Positions 8,040 through 16,654 are shown, numbered from the stretch's first letter. The stretch is DNA of 32,326 bases from Bacillota bacterium (GCA_023395615.1 JAEWYP010000094.1:1-32326); one strand, 5' to 3'. Notes: generated from the letters alone by a model not told the origin. Numbers and translations are program-made.

Positions 8040-8651
8040 CTACCTCGTCGTTGAATGATTGCGGCCGTGCAGCAACGGCGACAGCGGCTTGTACAGGAAC
8101 CACCCCGCAACGCTGATGGCTGTCCATTTCAGCAGGTTAAACGGTGCGGTGATGACCAGAACAAATTTCCAGATTGTGTCCAGGCTGGGGATCAGGCTCT
8201 GCCCCATGGCCAGTATCTGTTCCACCGGCATTCCGTAGGCAACCGCATAAAACGGAATCAAAATGTACACATTGGTAAGCACCCCGGCAACCGTCGCGCA
8301 CAAACCGCCTACGACCATACCCAGCAATGCGCCGCGGCGACTTTTATCCGCACGGTAGAAAAACCCCGCGGGTAACAGCATCGCAAGTCCCATCAGAAAA
8401 TCCGCAAGCTCCCCGACCCCTTGCGAGGTCGTGTGCAGCAGACCCAGCGAGCTTTTAATCAACAGGATCAGCGTACCCGCCACAGGCCCCATAGAGAACG
8501 TGCCCAGCAGCACCGGCAAATTGCTGAAATCCAGCTTGTAAAACAGGACTATCGGTATCTCCAGGATATACAGTACGCTTGCGATTGCGGCAAGTATGGC
8601 GATCGTCGCCAACTTACGCGTGTTCATGGTTTGCTTTCCCGTTCCGGTCAT
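8040..8651 (-). CDS. ribU: Riboflavin ECF transporter substrate-binding component RibU
   Basis: Integral membrane S component that captures riboflavin for an energy-coupling-factor importer; the shared EcfA/A'/T module must be elsewhere. The 203-aa product has about six hydrophobic segments and the RibU-type N-terminal LATIAILAAIASVLYILEIP and LDFSNLPVLLGTFSMGP stretches. Start ATG 8651 follows GGGAGGGG at eight bases. The call is strongly supported by the FMN riboswitch, promoter and intrinsic terminator directly upstream, which repress the gene when FMN is abundant. Confidence 0.95.
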   Translation of the reverse strand: MTGTGKQTMNTRKLATIAILAAIASVLYILEIPIVLFYKLDFSNLPVLLGTFSMGPVAGTLILLIKSSLGLLHTTSQGVGELADFLMGLAMLLPAGFFYRADKSRRGALLGMVVGGLCATVAGVLTNVYILIPFYAVAYGMPVEQILAMGQSLIPSLDTIWKFVLVITAPFNLLKWTAISVAGWFLYKPLSPLLHGRNHSTTR

Positions 8652-8672
8652 CAGGAACCCCTCCCTTAATGA

Positions 8673-8709
8673 TAGAAATTGCCCCCGATGGTTTCAGCAT
8701 CAGGGGCAA
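8673..8709 (-). terminator. Riboswitch-controlled intrinsic terminator of ribU leader
   Basis: On the minus strand TTGCCCCTGATG (8698-8709) pairs with CATCGGGGGCAA (8679-8690) with one T-G wobble, followed by TTTCTA (8673-8678). It lies between the aptamer and ribU, so FMN control is probably transcriptional. Confidence 0.85.
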
Positions 8710-8730
8710 CACCTCACAGCGGAAGGCTGC

Positions 8731-8867
8731 TCTTCTCTCATCCGGACTATACGGCTTACGCCGTTCACCGTCGGCTTCGGAATTTCACCGAATCGGCTGA
8801 AGCAATCAATTCGCCCCAGTTCGCGGGCTGTACCGCCGGTAGGGATTCTCACCCTGCCCCGAAGAAG
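8731..8867 (-). ncRNA. FMN (RFN) riboswitch
   Basis: Reading the minus strand, the conserved RFN blocks occur in order: GGGCAGGGTGAGAATCCC, ACCGGCGGTA, AGCCCGCGA, GGTGAAATTCCG, GCCGACGGTG and AGTCCGGATGAGAGAAG. CTTCT near 8862-8867 and AGAAG near 8731-8736 can close P1. It sits between a consensus promoter and a terminator in front of ribU, the classical arrangement for riboflavin uptake genes. Confidence 0.97.
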
Positions 8868-8887
8868 CCATTGGGTTTCTCGGGTGC

Positions 8888-8916
8888 ATCATAGCACGGT
8901 TGCCGTTGTCTGTCAA
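8888..8916 (-). promoter_or_regulatory. Consensus promoter of the FMN riboswitch-ribU unit
   Basis: Minus strand TTGACA (8911-8916), 17-bp spacer, TATGAT (8888-8893), about 15-20 bp before the aptamer. Confidence 0.9.
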
Positions 8917-8930
8917 CGCATGGATTACCG

Positions 8931-10232
8931 TCATGCGCCCAACAGGTCAATCACCGCCGCGCCCTCCGGTCGGATGTCCAGCACTTCGCAGCAGTATTCG
9001 CCAAAGACCGCGTTCATATCCTTCACAAAGCCATCCAGTTCCTTTTGCGGCACGAAGTTGAGGGTCGTTCCCGCAAAGCCGCCACCGTGTACCCGCCACG
9101 CACCCTTTCCCTTCAGTTTCCGATCCGCCAGCATCAGGGCGAGCGCAACCTCTTCGGATTGGTTGGAAGCAAAGATGTTTTGCAGATACATCGCGCTGCT
9201 CTGGCCGCTTTCAATCACATCTTGCAGGAACAGCGGCAGGTTATCGGCCCGCAGAGCATCCGCCATATCGGTCACCCGGGCGTTTTCATCAAAATAGTGC
9301 GCTGCGCGAAGGATCGCGCGATCCGCTTTGTCGGCGCCCAGCTTCTCACGGATCATAGGGATATTTTGCATAAACTGTTCCGGCCGTACACGGCGCAAAT
9401 AAGTTTCCCCAAAGCACTCTGCAACCTGACGCATTTCCTGAGGAATCGCGGAGTATAACGCTGTCAGGTCATCGTGGCTTCCGCCGGTGTTTACCACCGT
9501 AAGCGCGTACCCCTTCGCCGCGAAGTCATATGCGATGCTCTGGATATGCGGTTCGTCATACTTAAAATCAATATAGGTAAGTCCGCCCATGCTGGACGCC
9601 ATCTGATCCATCAGTCCGCTGGGCTTGCCGAAATACACATTCTCCGCATACTGCGAGATTTTCGCCCGTTTCACCGAGTCCATGCGCATGCCGTTATACA
9701 GCGCGTCGAAGATGGCGCACAGTAGCACTTCAAACGCCGCGGAGGAGCTTAGACCGCTGCCTGAACGGACCGTTGAAGATACAGAAGCATCAAAGCCGCC
9801 CACCGCGAACCCTTCGTCGGTCATCCGCTTGGCCACGCCGCGCACCAGTGCTGCCGTCGTACCCTTTTCTTCCTCCACAACCTCCACATCCTGAAGAGAC
9901 AGCGTAATCGGTTCGTACCCTTCGCTGTGGATGTGCACCGTGCGGTCGGCGCGCCGGCTTACCGCGGCCAGCGTATCCAAGTTCACAGCCGCGGCCAGCA
10001 CCTTGCCCCGATTGTGATCGGTGTGGTTGCCACCGATTTCCGTTCGGCCGGGCGCGCTGATCAGCAACACCGGTCCATCTACGTTAAAAGCTTCTTCATG
10101 CCGTTTCAGGATATGCGTATACCGCATGGTCTGCTGCACCAGCATTCCGTCGCGCTGGCCGTAGAGATGGGTGAGCCGCTTCATTACGTCAGGAGTTTTT
10201 AAAAGCCGGATCATCTGGGCGTATTGTTTCAT
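8931..10232 (-). CDS. galK: Galactokinase-family GHMP kinase
   Basis: ATP-dependent sugar-1-kinase, predicted to phosphorylate galactose for the Leloir pathway. Of its 433 residues, PGRTEIGGNHTDHN (61-74) is the galactokinase signature, in the variant form found in a long Clostridia/Actinobacteria group, and VRSGSGLSSSAA (156-166) is the GHMP phosphate loop; a C-terminal WRVHGGGFAGTTLNF motif completes the fold. I prefer ATG 10232 to the in-frame GTG 10253, which lacks a ribosome binding site. No galE or galT is nearby; instead it follows a sugar-type binding protein by 42 bp. A different but related hexose is possible. Confidence 0.88.
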   Translation of the reverse strand: MKQYAQMIRLLKTPDVMKRLTHLYGQRDGMLVQQTMRYTHILKRHEEAFNVDGPVLLISAPGRTEIGGNHTDHNRGKVLAAAVNLDTLAAVSRRADRTVHIHSEGYEPITLSLQDVEVVEEEKGTTAALVRGVAKRMTDEGFAVGGFDASVSSTVRSGSGLSSSAAFEVLLCAIFDALYNGMRMDSVKRAKISQYAENVYFGKPSGLMDQMASSMGGLTYIDFKYDEPHIQSIAYDFAAKGYALTVVNTGGSHDDLTALYSAIPQEMRQVAECFGETYLRRVRPEQFMQNIPMIREKLGADKADRAILRAAHYFDENARVTDMADALRADNLPLFLQDVIESGQSSAMYLQNIFASNQSEEVALALMLADRKLKGKGAWRVHGGGFAGTTLNFVPQKELDGFVKDMNAVFGEYCCEVLDIRPEGAAVIDLLGA

Positions 10233-10274
10233 GAGACTTCCGCCATCCTTCACGCAAAATAGGTGCTTCGCTTT

Positions 10275-11786
10275 TCAATTGTCAAGGGTATCGGCAATCT
10301 GTTGCCAGAAGGTGACAAGCGCGTCCCTTCCGTTTTGAGCCAGGCCCTCGCGGTACGCAGCGATCGCCGTGTCGGAAGAAGCATCCCACTCACCCAGTAC
10401 GAACTTGGCCAGGCTTTCATCCACATATCGTCCCAGCGTGTTCTGCAAAGGTGCGATTTCGTCTTCCTGCGCAGGGGTCAGGGTATATTCCGTGGGGAAC
10501 GGCGTGACCAGCGTCCCCTGCAATGCCTGCAGTGCCTGGTTCACGGTGCGCAGTTCCTCATTGTTATAGCGGTTGTAAAAATCCTGCGGAAACAGCCAGG
10601 GCATTGTTCCCGTGTCGTACACGCTCAGGTCATAGAGTACATAATTGGAATTGTCTTCCCCGCCCACATAATCCCAGGTGTTGTCCGCGTTCAGGGTATA
10701 GTCCTTATCCGGCAGACCGGCCATCGCTTCTACCGCCCCGTCTTCGCCGTAAAGCGTGTCCACCCACTGCAGCATACGGGCCGGATCGGTACAGGATGAG
10801 GTGATGGCAAAAGCGCCGCGCAGCACAGGGCCGGTCAGGTCGCGGTAAACTTGCTTGCCATTAGCGGTCAGCGGCATCAGCAGTTCATATTGCTGGCCCA
10901 GCGTATAAGGAAGCAGGTTCATTGGGTTTGGCCCGAAGAAAAGGCCATAGGTCGGCGTTGCTTTGGTGTCGGTCACCGCACGCAGCGTATCTGCGGTGGA
11001 AAATCCGTTCGGATCCATCAGCCCTTCGGCATTCAAGGCCGACAGTTTCCGGATCAGGTCGATATAGGCGTCTTCCTCAGGCATAAAGTGCACGGTTCCG
11101 GCATCGTCGAGATAGATGTTATAATCGTTGGCGACCAGTCCGACAGCATGGGCCATAAACTTGAGGTCCCAGCTGCCCAGAAACGCCAGCGGAATCTCAT
11201 CGGCTTTCCCGTTACCGTTCGGGTCTTTGTCCTTAAAGGCCTGTAATACCTTTACAAGGCTGTCCCAATCGGTCGGCGCGTCCAGATGCAGCGTTTCCAG
11301 CCATTGGCGGTTAATCCACATGGCGTTTTGCGTGTTGAGCGGGGTAATGGAGGGAAGCGCCACAATCTTACCATCCGGAAGGGTAATCGCTTTCATCCAG
11401 TCCGGGTGTGCCTGAAGAAGCGCCCACAGGTTCGGCGCGTTCTTTTCCAGCAGGGGTTTCAGGTCAATCAGCATTCCGTTCTGGGAATACTCGATCTGTT
11501 CCCGCGTTGTCAGTTCGGCTTTAAACAGCACGTTGGGCAGTTCTCCACCGGTAGCCATCGCCTGCTTGGCCGCCTGCCACTTGGTAAAATCCGTATACTC
11601 CGTAAAGGTGAAACTCACGCCGGTGCGATCCTGCATCCGGGTGAAAAAGGCGTTATTGTTCCATACATGATTGCTGCTGTCCCCATCGAAACCAGCCATG
11701 GAAAACGTATCGTCCGCGAGCGCTCCAATGGGTAAAAGCAGCGCAAGTACGGCACAGCAGACAAGGCAGATCGTCCGTTTGAGCAT
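10275..11786 (-). CDS. Extracellular solute-binding protein, sugar ABC type (family 1)
   Basis: A 503-aa secreted binding protein of the LplA/lipoprotein YtcQ type, usually for oligosaccharides. It has a hydrophobic signal sequence ending GALA before DDT and an internal KDPNGNGKADEIP loop resembling the calcium-binding DxNGNGxxDE found in this family; AMWINRQWLETLHLDAPTDWD is also typical. There is no lipobox cysteine at the cleavage point, unlike most Gram-positive relatives. No permease genes adjoin it, so it must borrow membrane components encoded elsewhere. It precedes the galactokinase in one short unit with its own promoter, pointing to a galactose-containing ligand (inference). Confidence 0.88.
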   Translation of the reverse strand: MLKRTICLVCCAVLALLLPIGALADDTFSMAGFDGDSSNHVWNNNAFFTRMQDRTGVSFTFTEYTDFTKWQAAKQAMATGGELPNVLFKAELTTREQIEYSQNGMLIDLKPLLEKNAPNLWALLQAHPDWMKAITLPDGKIVALPSITPLNTQNAMWINRQWLETLHLDAPTDWDSLVKVLQAFKDKDPNGNGKADEIPLAFLGSWDLKFMAHAVGLVANDYNIYLDDAGTVHFMPEEDAYIDLIRKLSALNAEGLMDPNGFSTADTLRAVTDTKATPTYGLFFGPNPMNLLPYTLGQQYELLMPLTANGKQVYRDLTGPVLRGAFAITSSCTDPARMLQWVDTLYGEDGAVEAMAGLPDKDYTLNADNTWDYVGGEDNSNYVLYDLSVYDTGTMPWLFPQDFYNRYNNEELRTVNQALQALQGTLVTPFPTEYTLTPAQEDEIAPLQNTLGRYVDESLAKFVLGEWDASSDTAIAAYREGLAQNGRDALVTFWQQIADTLDN

Positions 11787-11833
11787 TGCGGAACCTCCCG
11801 GTGTATAGATTGACGTAGCACTTAAGCAGTTTC

Positions 11834-11862
11834 ATTATACCCTATCCATCCCAGTTTGACCA
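11834..11862 (-). promoter_or_regulatory. Promoter of the binding protein-galactokinase unit
   Basis: Minus strand TGGTCA (11857-11862), 17-bp spacer, perfect TATAAT (11834-11839), about 45 bp before the ATG, which has GGGAGG eight bases upstream. Confidence 0.75.
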
Positions 11863-11867
11863 CCCGT

Positions 11868-11920
11868 AAAACAAAACGCCGCCCCGCCGGACTGTCAGCC
11901 TGATGCCCGGCGGGGGCGCG
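11868..11920 (-). terminator. Intrinsic terminator of murC
   Basis: Minus strand GC-rich arms (about 11907-11920 and 11878-11891) pair over more than ten bp around a loop, followed by GTTTTGTTTT. It also isolates murC from the next promoter. Confidence 0.85.
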
Positions 11921-11934
11921 CGTTAAAATGTTGA

Positions 11935-13347
11935 TCAGCGGGCCGACTCATCCGCCCGTCCGGCTTCGTGTCGGTTCATCTGGTCGTTCAGCTGATTGAT
12001 GTTTCCGCAGCCCATCGTGAGCACAATATCTCCAGGCTGCCAGTGTTCCCGCAGATAACGTTCCGTGTCGTTAAAGGAGGCGGTATGCACCGCGTTCAGG
12101 CCCTTCTGCCGCATCCCTTCCACAATCTGTTCGGCTTTGATGTCGCCGGGGTCTTTCTCCCGCGCCGCGTAAATATCCGTTACCAGCGTGATGTCTGCTT
12201 CCGCGGTACAGGTGAGGTAATCCGCGAATAATCGCTTTACCCGACTGTAGGTATGCGGTTGCATTACAGCCCAGAGACGGTTATGGGGTTGCATTTTTGC
12301 CACGGAAAGCACATTGCGCATTTCCGTGGGATTATGACCGTAATCATGGTACAGCTTGACCCCACCGATCTCGCCCGTCAGTTCAAAACGGCGATGCGCA
12401 CCCGCAAAATCCCTAAGCGCGGCGCAAACCGCTTCCGGATCGGCCCCCAGCGCGCAGGCGCACGCCACTGTCGCCAGCGCGTTATAAACATGGAAGAAAC
12501 CCGCCACCCGCAGGGTTACATGGCCTGCCGGCACTCCGTTCAGTGCCGGATCAAAACTGCCGTGCCCCACGGCGTCGTAGGTGAGGTTCATGGGCTGCCA
12601 GTCGCAATGTTCCCCCATGCCGAAGGTAACGGTATGACATGACAGCTGATTCAGCAGCGCCGTTACCCGCGGGTCATCCCCGTTGCCCACGGCATACCCA
12701 TCCGGCGGCAGCAGGGCCAGAAACTTGCCAAACGCACGCTGGATATCATCTATATCCTGATAAAAATCCAGATGATCTTCCTCAATGTTCGTCACGACAG
12801 CCACCGTGGGCCGCAAATGTAAAAAGCTGGCGTTAAATTCACATGCCTCGGTTAAGAAGACATCGCCGCCGCCAATTCGCGTACTGCCGCCGATGAAGTC
12901 CAGCGAGCCGCCAATATGCACTGTAGGATCGGTACCCGCTTCCACCAGCGCTTGCGCCAGCATCGAAGTTGTGGACGTTTTCCCATGCGTACCGCATACG
13001 CCTACGGCGGTTTTACAGCCTTCCATCAGCTGTCCCAGCAAAGTCGCGCGTTCCAGCATGGGCAGGCCCAGCTTCACAGCTTCCACACGTTCCGGGTTGT
13101 CTGGCAGTACGGCCACGGTATACACAACCAGATCGGCGCCGTGAACGTTCTCCGGTTTATGGCCGATTTTTACAGGTACGCCCATCTCCCGCAGAGCAGA
13201 GGTCGCATAGGTTTCCAGGTTGTCGCTGCCGGTTAGTGCGCAGCCGTGAGCCAGCAGCATCCGCGCCAGCCCGCTCATGCTGCTTCCGCCAATGCCGATC
13301 ATATGCACCCGTTTGCCATAATAATCCCGGATATGCGGGGCGCTCAT
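11935..13347 (-). CDS. murC: UDP-N-acetylmuramate--L-alanine ligase
   Basis: Cytoplasmic ATP-dependent ligase adding L-Ala to UDP-MurNAc, the first step of stem peptide assembly. The 470-aa product has the N-terminal UDP-binding VHMIGIGGSSMSGLA (about 14-28), the Mur ligase ATP loop GTHGKTSTT (119-127), EACEFNASFL and VVTNIEEDHLDFY in the central domain, and HDYGHNPTEM plus QPHTYSRVK near the C-terminal domain. Start ATG 13347: a TTG at 13377 would fall at or before the transcription start predicted from the promoter at 13381-13410, so it is excluded. It is monocistronic and divergent from the foldase gene. Confidence 0.97.
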   Translation of the reverse strand: MSAPHIRDYYGKRVHMIGIGGSSMSGLARMLLAHGCALTGSDNLETYATSALREMGVPVKIGHKPENVHGADLVVYTVAVLPDNPERVEAVKLGLPMLERATLLGQLMEGCKTAVGVCGTHGKTSTTSMLAQALVEAGTDPTVHIGGSLDFIGGSTRIGGGDVFLTEACEFNASFLHLRPTVAVVTNIEEDHLDFYQDIDDIQRAFGKFLALLPPDGYAVGNGDDPRVTALLNQLSCHTVTFGMGEHCDWQPMNLTYDAVGHGSFDPALNGVPAGHVTLRVAGFFHVYNALATVACACALGADPEAVCAALRDFAGAHRRFELTGEIGGVKLYHDYGHNPTEMRNVLSVAKMQPHNRLWAVMQPHTYSRVKRLFADYLTCTAEADITLVTDIYAAREKDPGDIKAEQIVEGMRQKGLNAVHTASFNDTERYLREHWQPGDIVLTMGCGNINQLNDQMNRHEAGRADESAR

Positions 13348-13380
13348 GCGATCACGCCTTTTCGTAGAATTTCCCAAGGC

Positions 13381-13410
13381 ATTATACCCCCTTCCTTCTC
13401 AAATAATCAA
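13381..13410 (-). promoter_or_regulatory. Promoter of murC
   Basis: Minus strand TTGATT (13405-13410), 18-bp spacer, TATAAT (13381-13386); about 33 bp before the chosen ATG. Confidence 0.75.
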
Positions 13411-13454
13411 TACCGCCTGACCCGTGAATAAAACGTGAATTGAAGAATAACGTC

Positions 13455-13483
13455 TTGCCGTGCAGGGAAGAATCGGTTATAAT
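13455..13483 (+). promoter_or_regulatory. Promoter of the PrsA-like foldase gene
   Basis: TTGCCG (13455-13460), 17-bp spacer, TATAAT (13478-13483), 47 bp before the ATG. Confidence 0.75.
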
Positions 13484-13530
13484 GGTCGAAGCTACTGGAA
13501 TACTTAGGAACGATAGGGGAGACCAAAAAC

Positions 13531-14898
13531 ATGCGCAAGCGTATCTTTCTGGCATTTCTGATGATTGCCGCGCTGGTGCTCAGCACAAGCTGCAGCCTCA
13601 TCGAAAAGGACGCGGCCGTCGACGCGCAAACGGTAATTATCGACGTGGCAGGGAAAACTTATACCAAGGCGGAAGTGCAGCAAGCCGTTGAAAGTACGCT
13701 GAACTATCAGTCCTATATGTACAGCATGTATGGCATGACCTTCGACGCAACTGACAAAGATACGATCTCCAATGCGCAGGATTCGGCCATCAAAGCCCTT
13801 GTACAACAGGCTGTGATCGAGCAGAAGGAAAAAGAGCTGGGCTTCGACACTTTCACGGATGAAGAGCTCGCCACCATGCAAACTGCTGTGGATCAATCCT
13901 ACAGCGACAATCTCGCGTCTGTAAAGAAGAATTATTTCGCCGATACGACACTGACCGGTGATGATTTGGACAAAGCCGTTGAAGCGAAGATGCTTGAACT
14001 CGGCTACTCCAGTAAAGATGCTCTGCTTGCCAGCCAGAAGAGCACCAAGGCCGAAGAGAAGCTCAAAGATTCCGTCGTAAAGGATGTAACCGTGTCCGAC
14101 GACGATATCACGGCAGATTATAACAGCAAAGTGACCGCCGCGCAGAGCAGTTACGCCCAGAACCTGTCTCAATTCGGTACGGACGTCAGCAACGGAACCA
14201 CCATCTATTACCGTCCCGCCGGTTACCGCTATGTGAAGAACATTCTGATCAAGCTCAGCGACGAGGACAGTAAAACCATCAGCGATCTGAATACCCAGCT
14301 CACCAGCAAGCAGAGCGATCTGGATACCAATACCACTTCGCTGGCCGCTCTGCCTACGGATGCCACGGCCGATACCGCCGACCAGGCGGCAAGCCGCGCA
14401 TCGCTGACCGAAGCAAAAACCCAGCTTGAAGCGGATATCGCCGATCTGACCAAGCAGCTTGACGCCGCGAAGACCAAAGCATACGCCGCTATCCAGCCCA
14501 AGGTGGACGAAGTGAAAACCAAGCTTGCGGCAGGTGAAGACTTTGACGCGCTGATGGCTGAATACGGCGAAGATACCGGCATGCAGAACGAGCCGGGCAA
14601 GACGAACGGCTACCCGGTATGCGCGGGCGACACCAACTATGTGGAAGAGTTCACCACCGCCGCCATGACCCTCGTCAAAGTCGGCGACGTCTCCGAACCG
14701 TTCCAGACACAATACGGCATTCATATTGTGAAATATGTCAGCGACATCACCGAGGGTGCCGTACCGCTTGATGAAGTTAAGGACGCCGTAAGCGCGGACG
14801 TACTGAAAACGAAACAAGACGATCTGTACCAGACCACGCTGGATCAGTGGATCAAGGATGCCAACGCCAAGACGTATAAAGACCGTCTGGCAGACTAA
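13531..14898 (+). CDS. PrsA/SurA-like parvulin-family lipoprotein with helical insertion
   Basis: An exported folding factor, 455 aa, preceded by GGGGAG. The N-terminus is a signal sequence with a lipobox-like STSC, lipid-anchor Cys21. Residues 30-190 resemble the SurA N-terminal helical chaperone domain, including conserved AIKALVQQAVIEQKEKELG. A PpiC parvulin domain begins at YRYVKNILIKL (232-242) and resumes at QPKVDEVKTKLAAGEDFDALMAEYGED, ending QTQYGIHIVKYV (392-403). Between them, about 245-318, is an Ala/Asp/Thr-rich predicted coiled coil that interrupts the rotamase fold. The usual first active-site His of the HIL motif is Asn237, though the C-terminal His398 remains, so isomerase activity may be weak or lost. 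Chaperone role is inference. Confidence 0.9.
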   Translation: MRKRIFLAFLMIAALVLSTSCSLIEKDAAVDAQTVIIDVAGKTYTKAEVQQAVESTLNYQSYMYSMYGMTFDATDKDTISNAQDSAIKALVQQAVIEQKEKELGFDTFTDEELATMQTAVDQSYSDNLASVKKNYFADTTLTGDDLDKAVEAKMLELGYSSKDALLASQKSTKAEEKLKDSVVKDVTVSDDDITADYNSKVTAAQSSYAQNLSQFGTDVSNGTTIYYRPAGYRYVKNILIKLSDEDSKTISDLNTQLTSKQSDLDTNTTSLAALPTDATADTADQAASRASLTEAKTQLEADIADLTKQLDAAKTKAYAAIQPKVDEVKTKLAAGEDFDALMAEYGEDTGMQNEPGKTNGYPVCAGDTNYVEEFTTAAMTLVKVGDVSEPFQTQYGIHIVKYVSDITEGAVPLDEVKDAVSADVLKTKQDDLYQTTLDQWIKDANAKTYKDRLAD

Positions 14899-14912
14899 AG
14901 CACAACATCTGA

Positions 14913-14945
14913 CGGAGCGGCTGCAACATCGGCCGCTCCGTTTTC
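14913..14945 (+). terminator. Intrinsic terminator of the foldase gene
   Basis: CGGAGCGGC (14913-14921) pairs with GCCGCTCCG (14932-14940), followed by TTTT. Confidence 0.85.
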
Positions 14946-14972
14946 GTTCCGGCTTTTCCGCCGAGAAAAGGT

Positions 14973-15001
14973 TTGTTAATCCACATCGGGTATGGTACAA
15001 T
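14973..15001 (+). promoter_or_regulatory. Promoter of the metallophosphoesterase gene
   Basis: TTGTTA (14973-14978), 17-bp spacer, TACAAT (14996-15001). It fixes transcription start near 15008, which rules out an ATG-like start at 14992. Confidence 0.65.
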
Positions 15002-15045
15002 TTTATGACCGTTCCGCCGCCACCGGAGCAGAAAGGGGAATCCGC

Positions 15046-15726
15046 TTGCGTGCGCTGACCGTTTACCCATGGCATACCGGTAGGCTCTCCCGACCTTTAC
15101 GTTTATTGGTAATCAGCGATCTGCACGATGCGGACTACCGTGACCTGTTGCCCATGCTCCCTCTGGCGGACGCGCTGCTGATGCCCGGCGATCTGGTGAA
15201 CCGTTATCGGCAAAGTTACCGCAGAGCCGTTGGGTTCGTTGCGATTGCTTCGCAGCAGATGCCCACGTTTGTCGGGATTGGCAACCATGAAATGCGACTG
15301 AAGGATTTTGACGGATTTCGTTTGGCTCTGGATCACACGCAGGCTCAGCTGATGATGAATACCTACCTTTGTTGGGATGGACTGGTGATCGGCTGCTGGT
15401 ATCGGCCAGATCAGTATGATCAGCCGGACATGCTATCCGACATGGAAGCCGAACCCGGCGTGAAGGTGTTAATGTGCCACCGGCCGGAAGACTATATACA
15501 CTATCTGCGAGGCAGTCGGGTGGATCTGGTATTGTCGGGCCATGCGCACGGCGGGCAGATTCGGCTCGGCGAGCGGGGTCTCTACGCCCCGGGACAGGGG
15601 TTCTTTCCCAGATATACTCACGGAGTCGCAGACGGGCGGATGATCATCAGCGCAGGCGCCAGCAATCCGTCTCCAGTTCCAAGGATCGGTAACCCACGGG
15701 AGGTATTGCTGATCGAACTGGATTGA
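15046..15726 (+). CDS. Calcineurin-like metallophosphoesterase (YkuE/YaeI-like)
   Basis: A 226-aa dinuclear-metal phosphoesterase. The motif series is complete: ISDLHDADY (DxH), MPGDLVN (GD), GIGNHE (GNHE), a CHRPED histidine, and SGHAHGGQIRL (GHxH). The last motif, with GGQ, is typical of the YkuE/LpxH-related group acting on membrane lipids or their heads; the actual substrate is unknown. No signal peptide or anchor is obvious from the chosen TTG at 15046, which has AAAGGGG at good spacing and lies after the promoter. The fumarase alpha gene follows after 76 bp and may share the transcript. Confidence 0.88.
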   Translation: MRALTVYPWHTGRLSRPLRLLVISDLHDADYRDLLPMLPLADALLMPGDLVNRYRQSYRRAVGFVAIASQQMPTFVGIGNHEMRLKDFDGFRLALDHTQAQLMMNTYLCWDGLVIGCWYRPDQYDQPDMLSDMEAEPGVKVLMCHRPEDYIHYLRGSRVDLVLSGHAHGGQIRLGERGLYAPGQGFFPRYTHGVADGRMIISAGASNPSPVPRIGNPREVLLIELD

Positions 15727-15802
15727 TCAGAATTTCCACCCAAGCAGCGGTTGATCGTTTTCGCCGGATGACCCGGCATAACCGATAAGGAGGTTCCTCC
15801 TG

Positions 15803-16654
15803 ATGGATGTTCTTCGCATGATCGATGCCCAGGCGATAACTGATTGTGTTGCACGGCTTTGCATCCGCGCCTGTACTATCCTCCCGTCCTCTGTTTCCGC
15901 ACTGCTGGCGGACGCGCGGAATCGGGAGCCCTATCCTCCCGCGAAGGAAACGCTTGCGCTGCTCTGCCGAAATGCGGAAATCGCCGCGTCGGAGCCTTTG
16001 CCCATCTGTCAGGATACGGGGATGGCGGTCGTTTTCGCCGATGTGGGGCAGGATGTGCATTTTACGGGCGACACACTGGAGAACGCGGTAAACGCGGGCG
16101 TTGCGCGCGGCTACACTGAAGGATACCTGCGCAAATCGGTTGTAGCGGACCCAATCCGCCGTGGCAATACGGGTGATAACACCCCTGCTGTGCTGCACGT
16201 TCGTCTGGTTCCCGGGGATCGGTTGAAGATCACCGTCTGTCCCAAAGGGTTCGGCAGCGAGAACATGAGCCGTCTTGCCATGCTCACCCCAGCCGAAGGA
16301 CTGGAGGGTGTGAAGGCCTTTGTATTGGATACCGTGCGTCAGGCTGGCGCAAATCCATGCCCCCCTATGATGCTCGGCGTAGGTATCGGGGGAACGTTCG
16401 AGCAGGTTGCGTTGCTGGCCAAGGAAGCGTTGGCCGAGCTGCGGGAGGGGCCTCACCCGGATCCCTTTTATAATCATCTGGAGCAGGAACTGCTGGAGCA
16501 GATCAACCGCATCGGGATTGGGCCACAGGGCTTCGGCGGGCAAACCACAGCCTTGTCGGTACGGATCAAAGCCGCACCCACACATATTGCGGGCTTGCCG
16601 GTAGCGGTCAATGTCGGTTGCCATGTCACCCGCCACGCTAGTGAGACGCTGTAG
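15803..16654 (+). CDS. Class I fumarate hydratase / tartrate dehydratase, alpha subunit
   Basis: Iron-sulfur hydro-lyase subunit, 283 aa, carrying the [4Fe-4S] cluster that interconverts fumarate and malate, or dehydrates tartrate; sequence alone does not separate these. Landmarks are PICQDTG (Cys69), RGNTGDNTPA, PKGFGSENMS, NPCPPMMLGVGIGGTFE (Cys186) and the terminal NVGCHVTRHAS, the three family cysteines being in the first, fourth and last. The family usually reads GGGSEN where this has GFGSEN. The start ATG has GGAGG upstream. The beta subunit is encoded 131 bp downstream rather than overlapping, and the enzyme would be oxygen-sensitive, fitting an anaerobe. Confidence 0.94.
   Translation: MDVLRMIDAQAITDCVARLCIRACTILPSSVSALLADARNREPYPPAKETLALLCRNAEIAASEPLPICQDTGMAVVFADVGQDVHFTGDTLENAVNAGVARGYTEGYLRKSVVADPIRRGNTGDNTPAVLHVRLVPGDRLKITVCPKGFGSENMSRLAMLTPAEGLEGVKAFVLDTVRQAGANPCPPMMLGVGIGGTFEQVALLAKEALAELREGPHPDPFYNHLEQELLEQINRIGIGPQGFGGQTTALSVRIKAAPTHIAGLPVAVNVGCHVTRHASETL

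Noticed and set aside
8040..8127. Extended start for tsaE reaching into ribU
   Set aside because: The extra residues are unlike TsaE and have no ribosome binding site, while ATG 7968 has one and matches the family start.
13504..15075. Long minus-strand frame of 523 codons opposite the foldase gene
   Set aside because: It is antisense to a clearly coding, motif-bearing gene and over both its promoter region and terminator; long antisense frames are expected from this codon usage.
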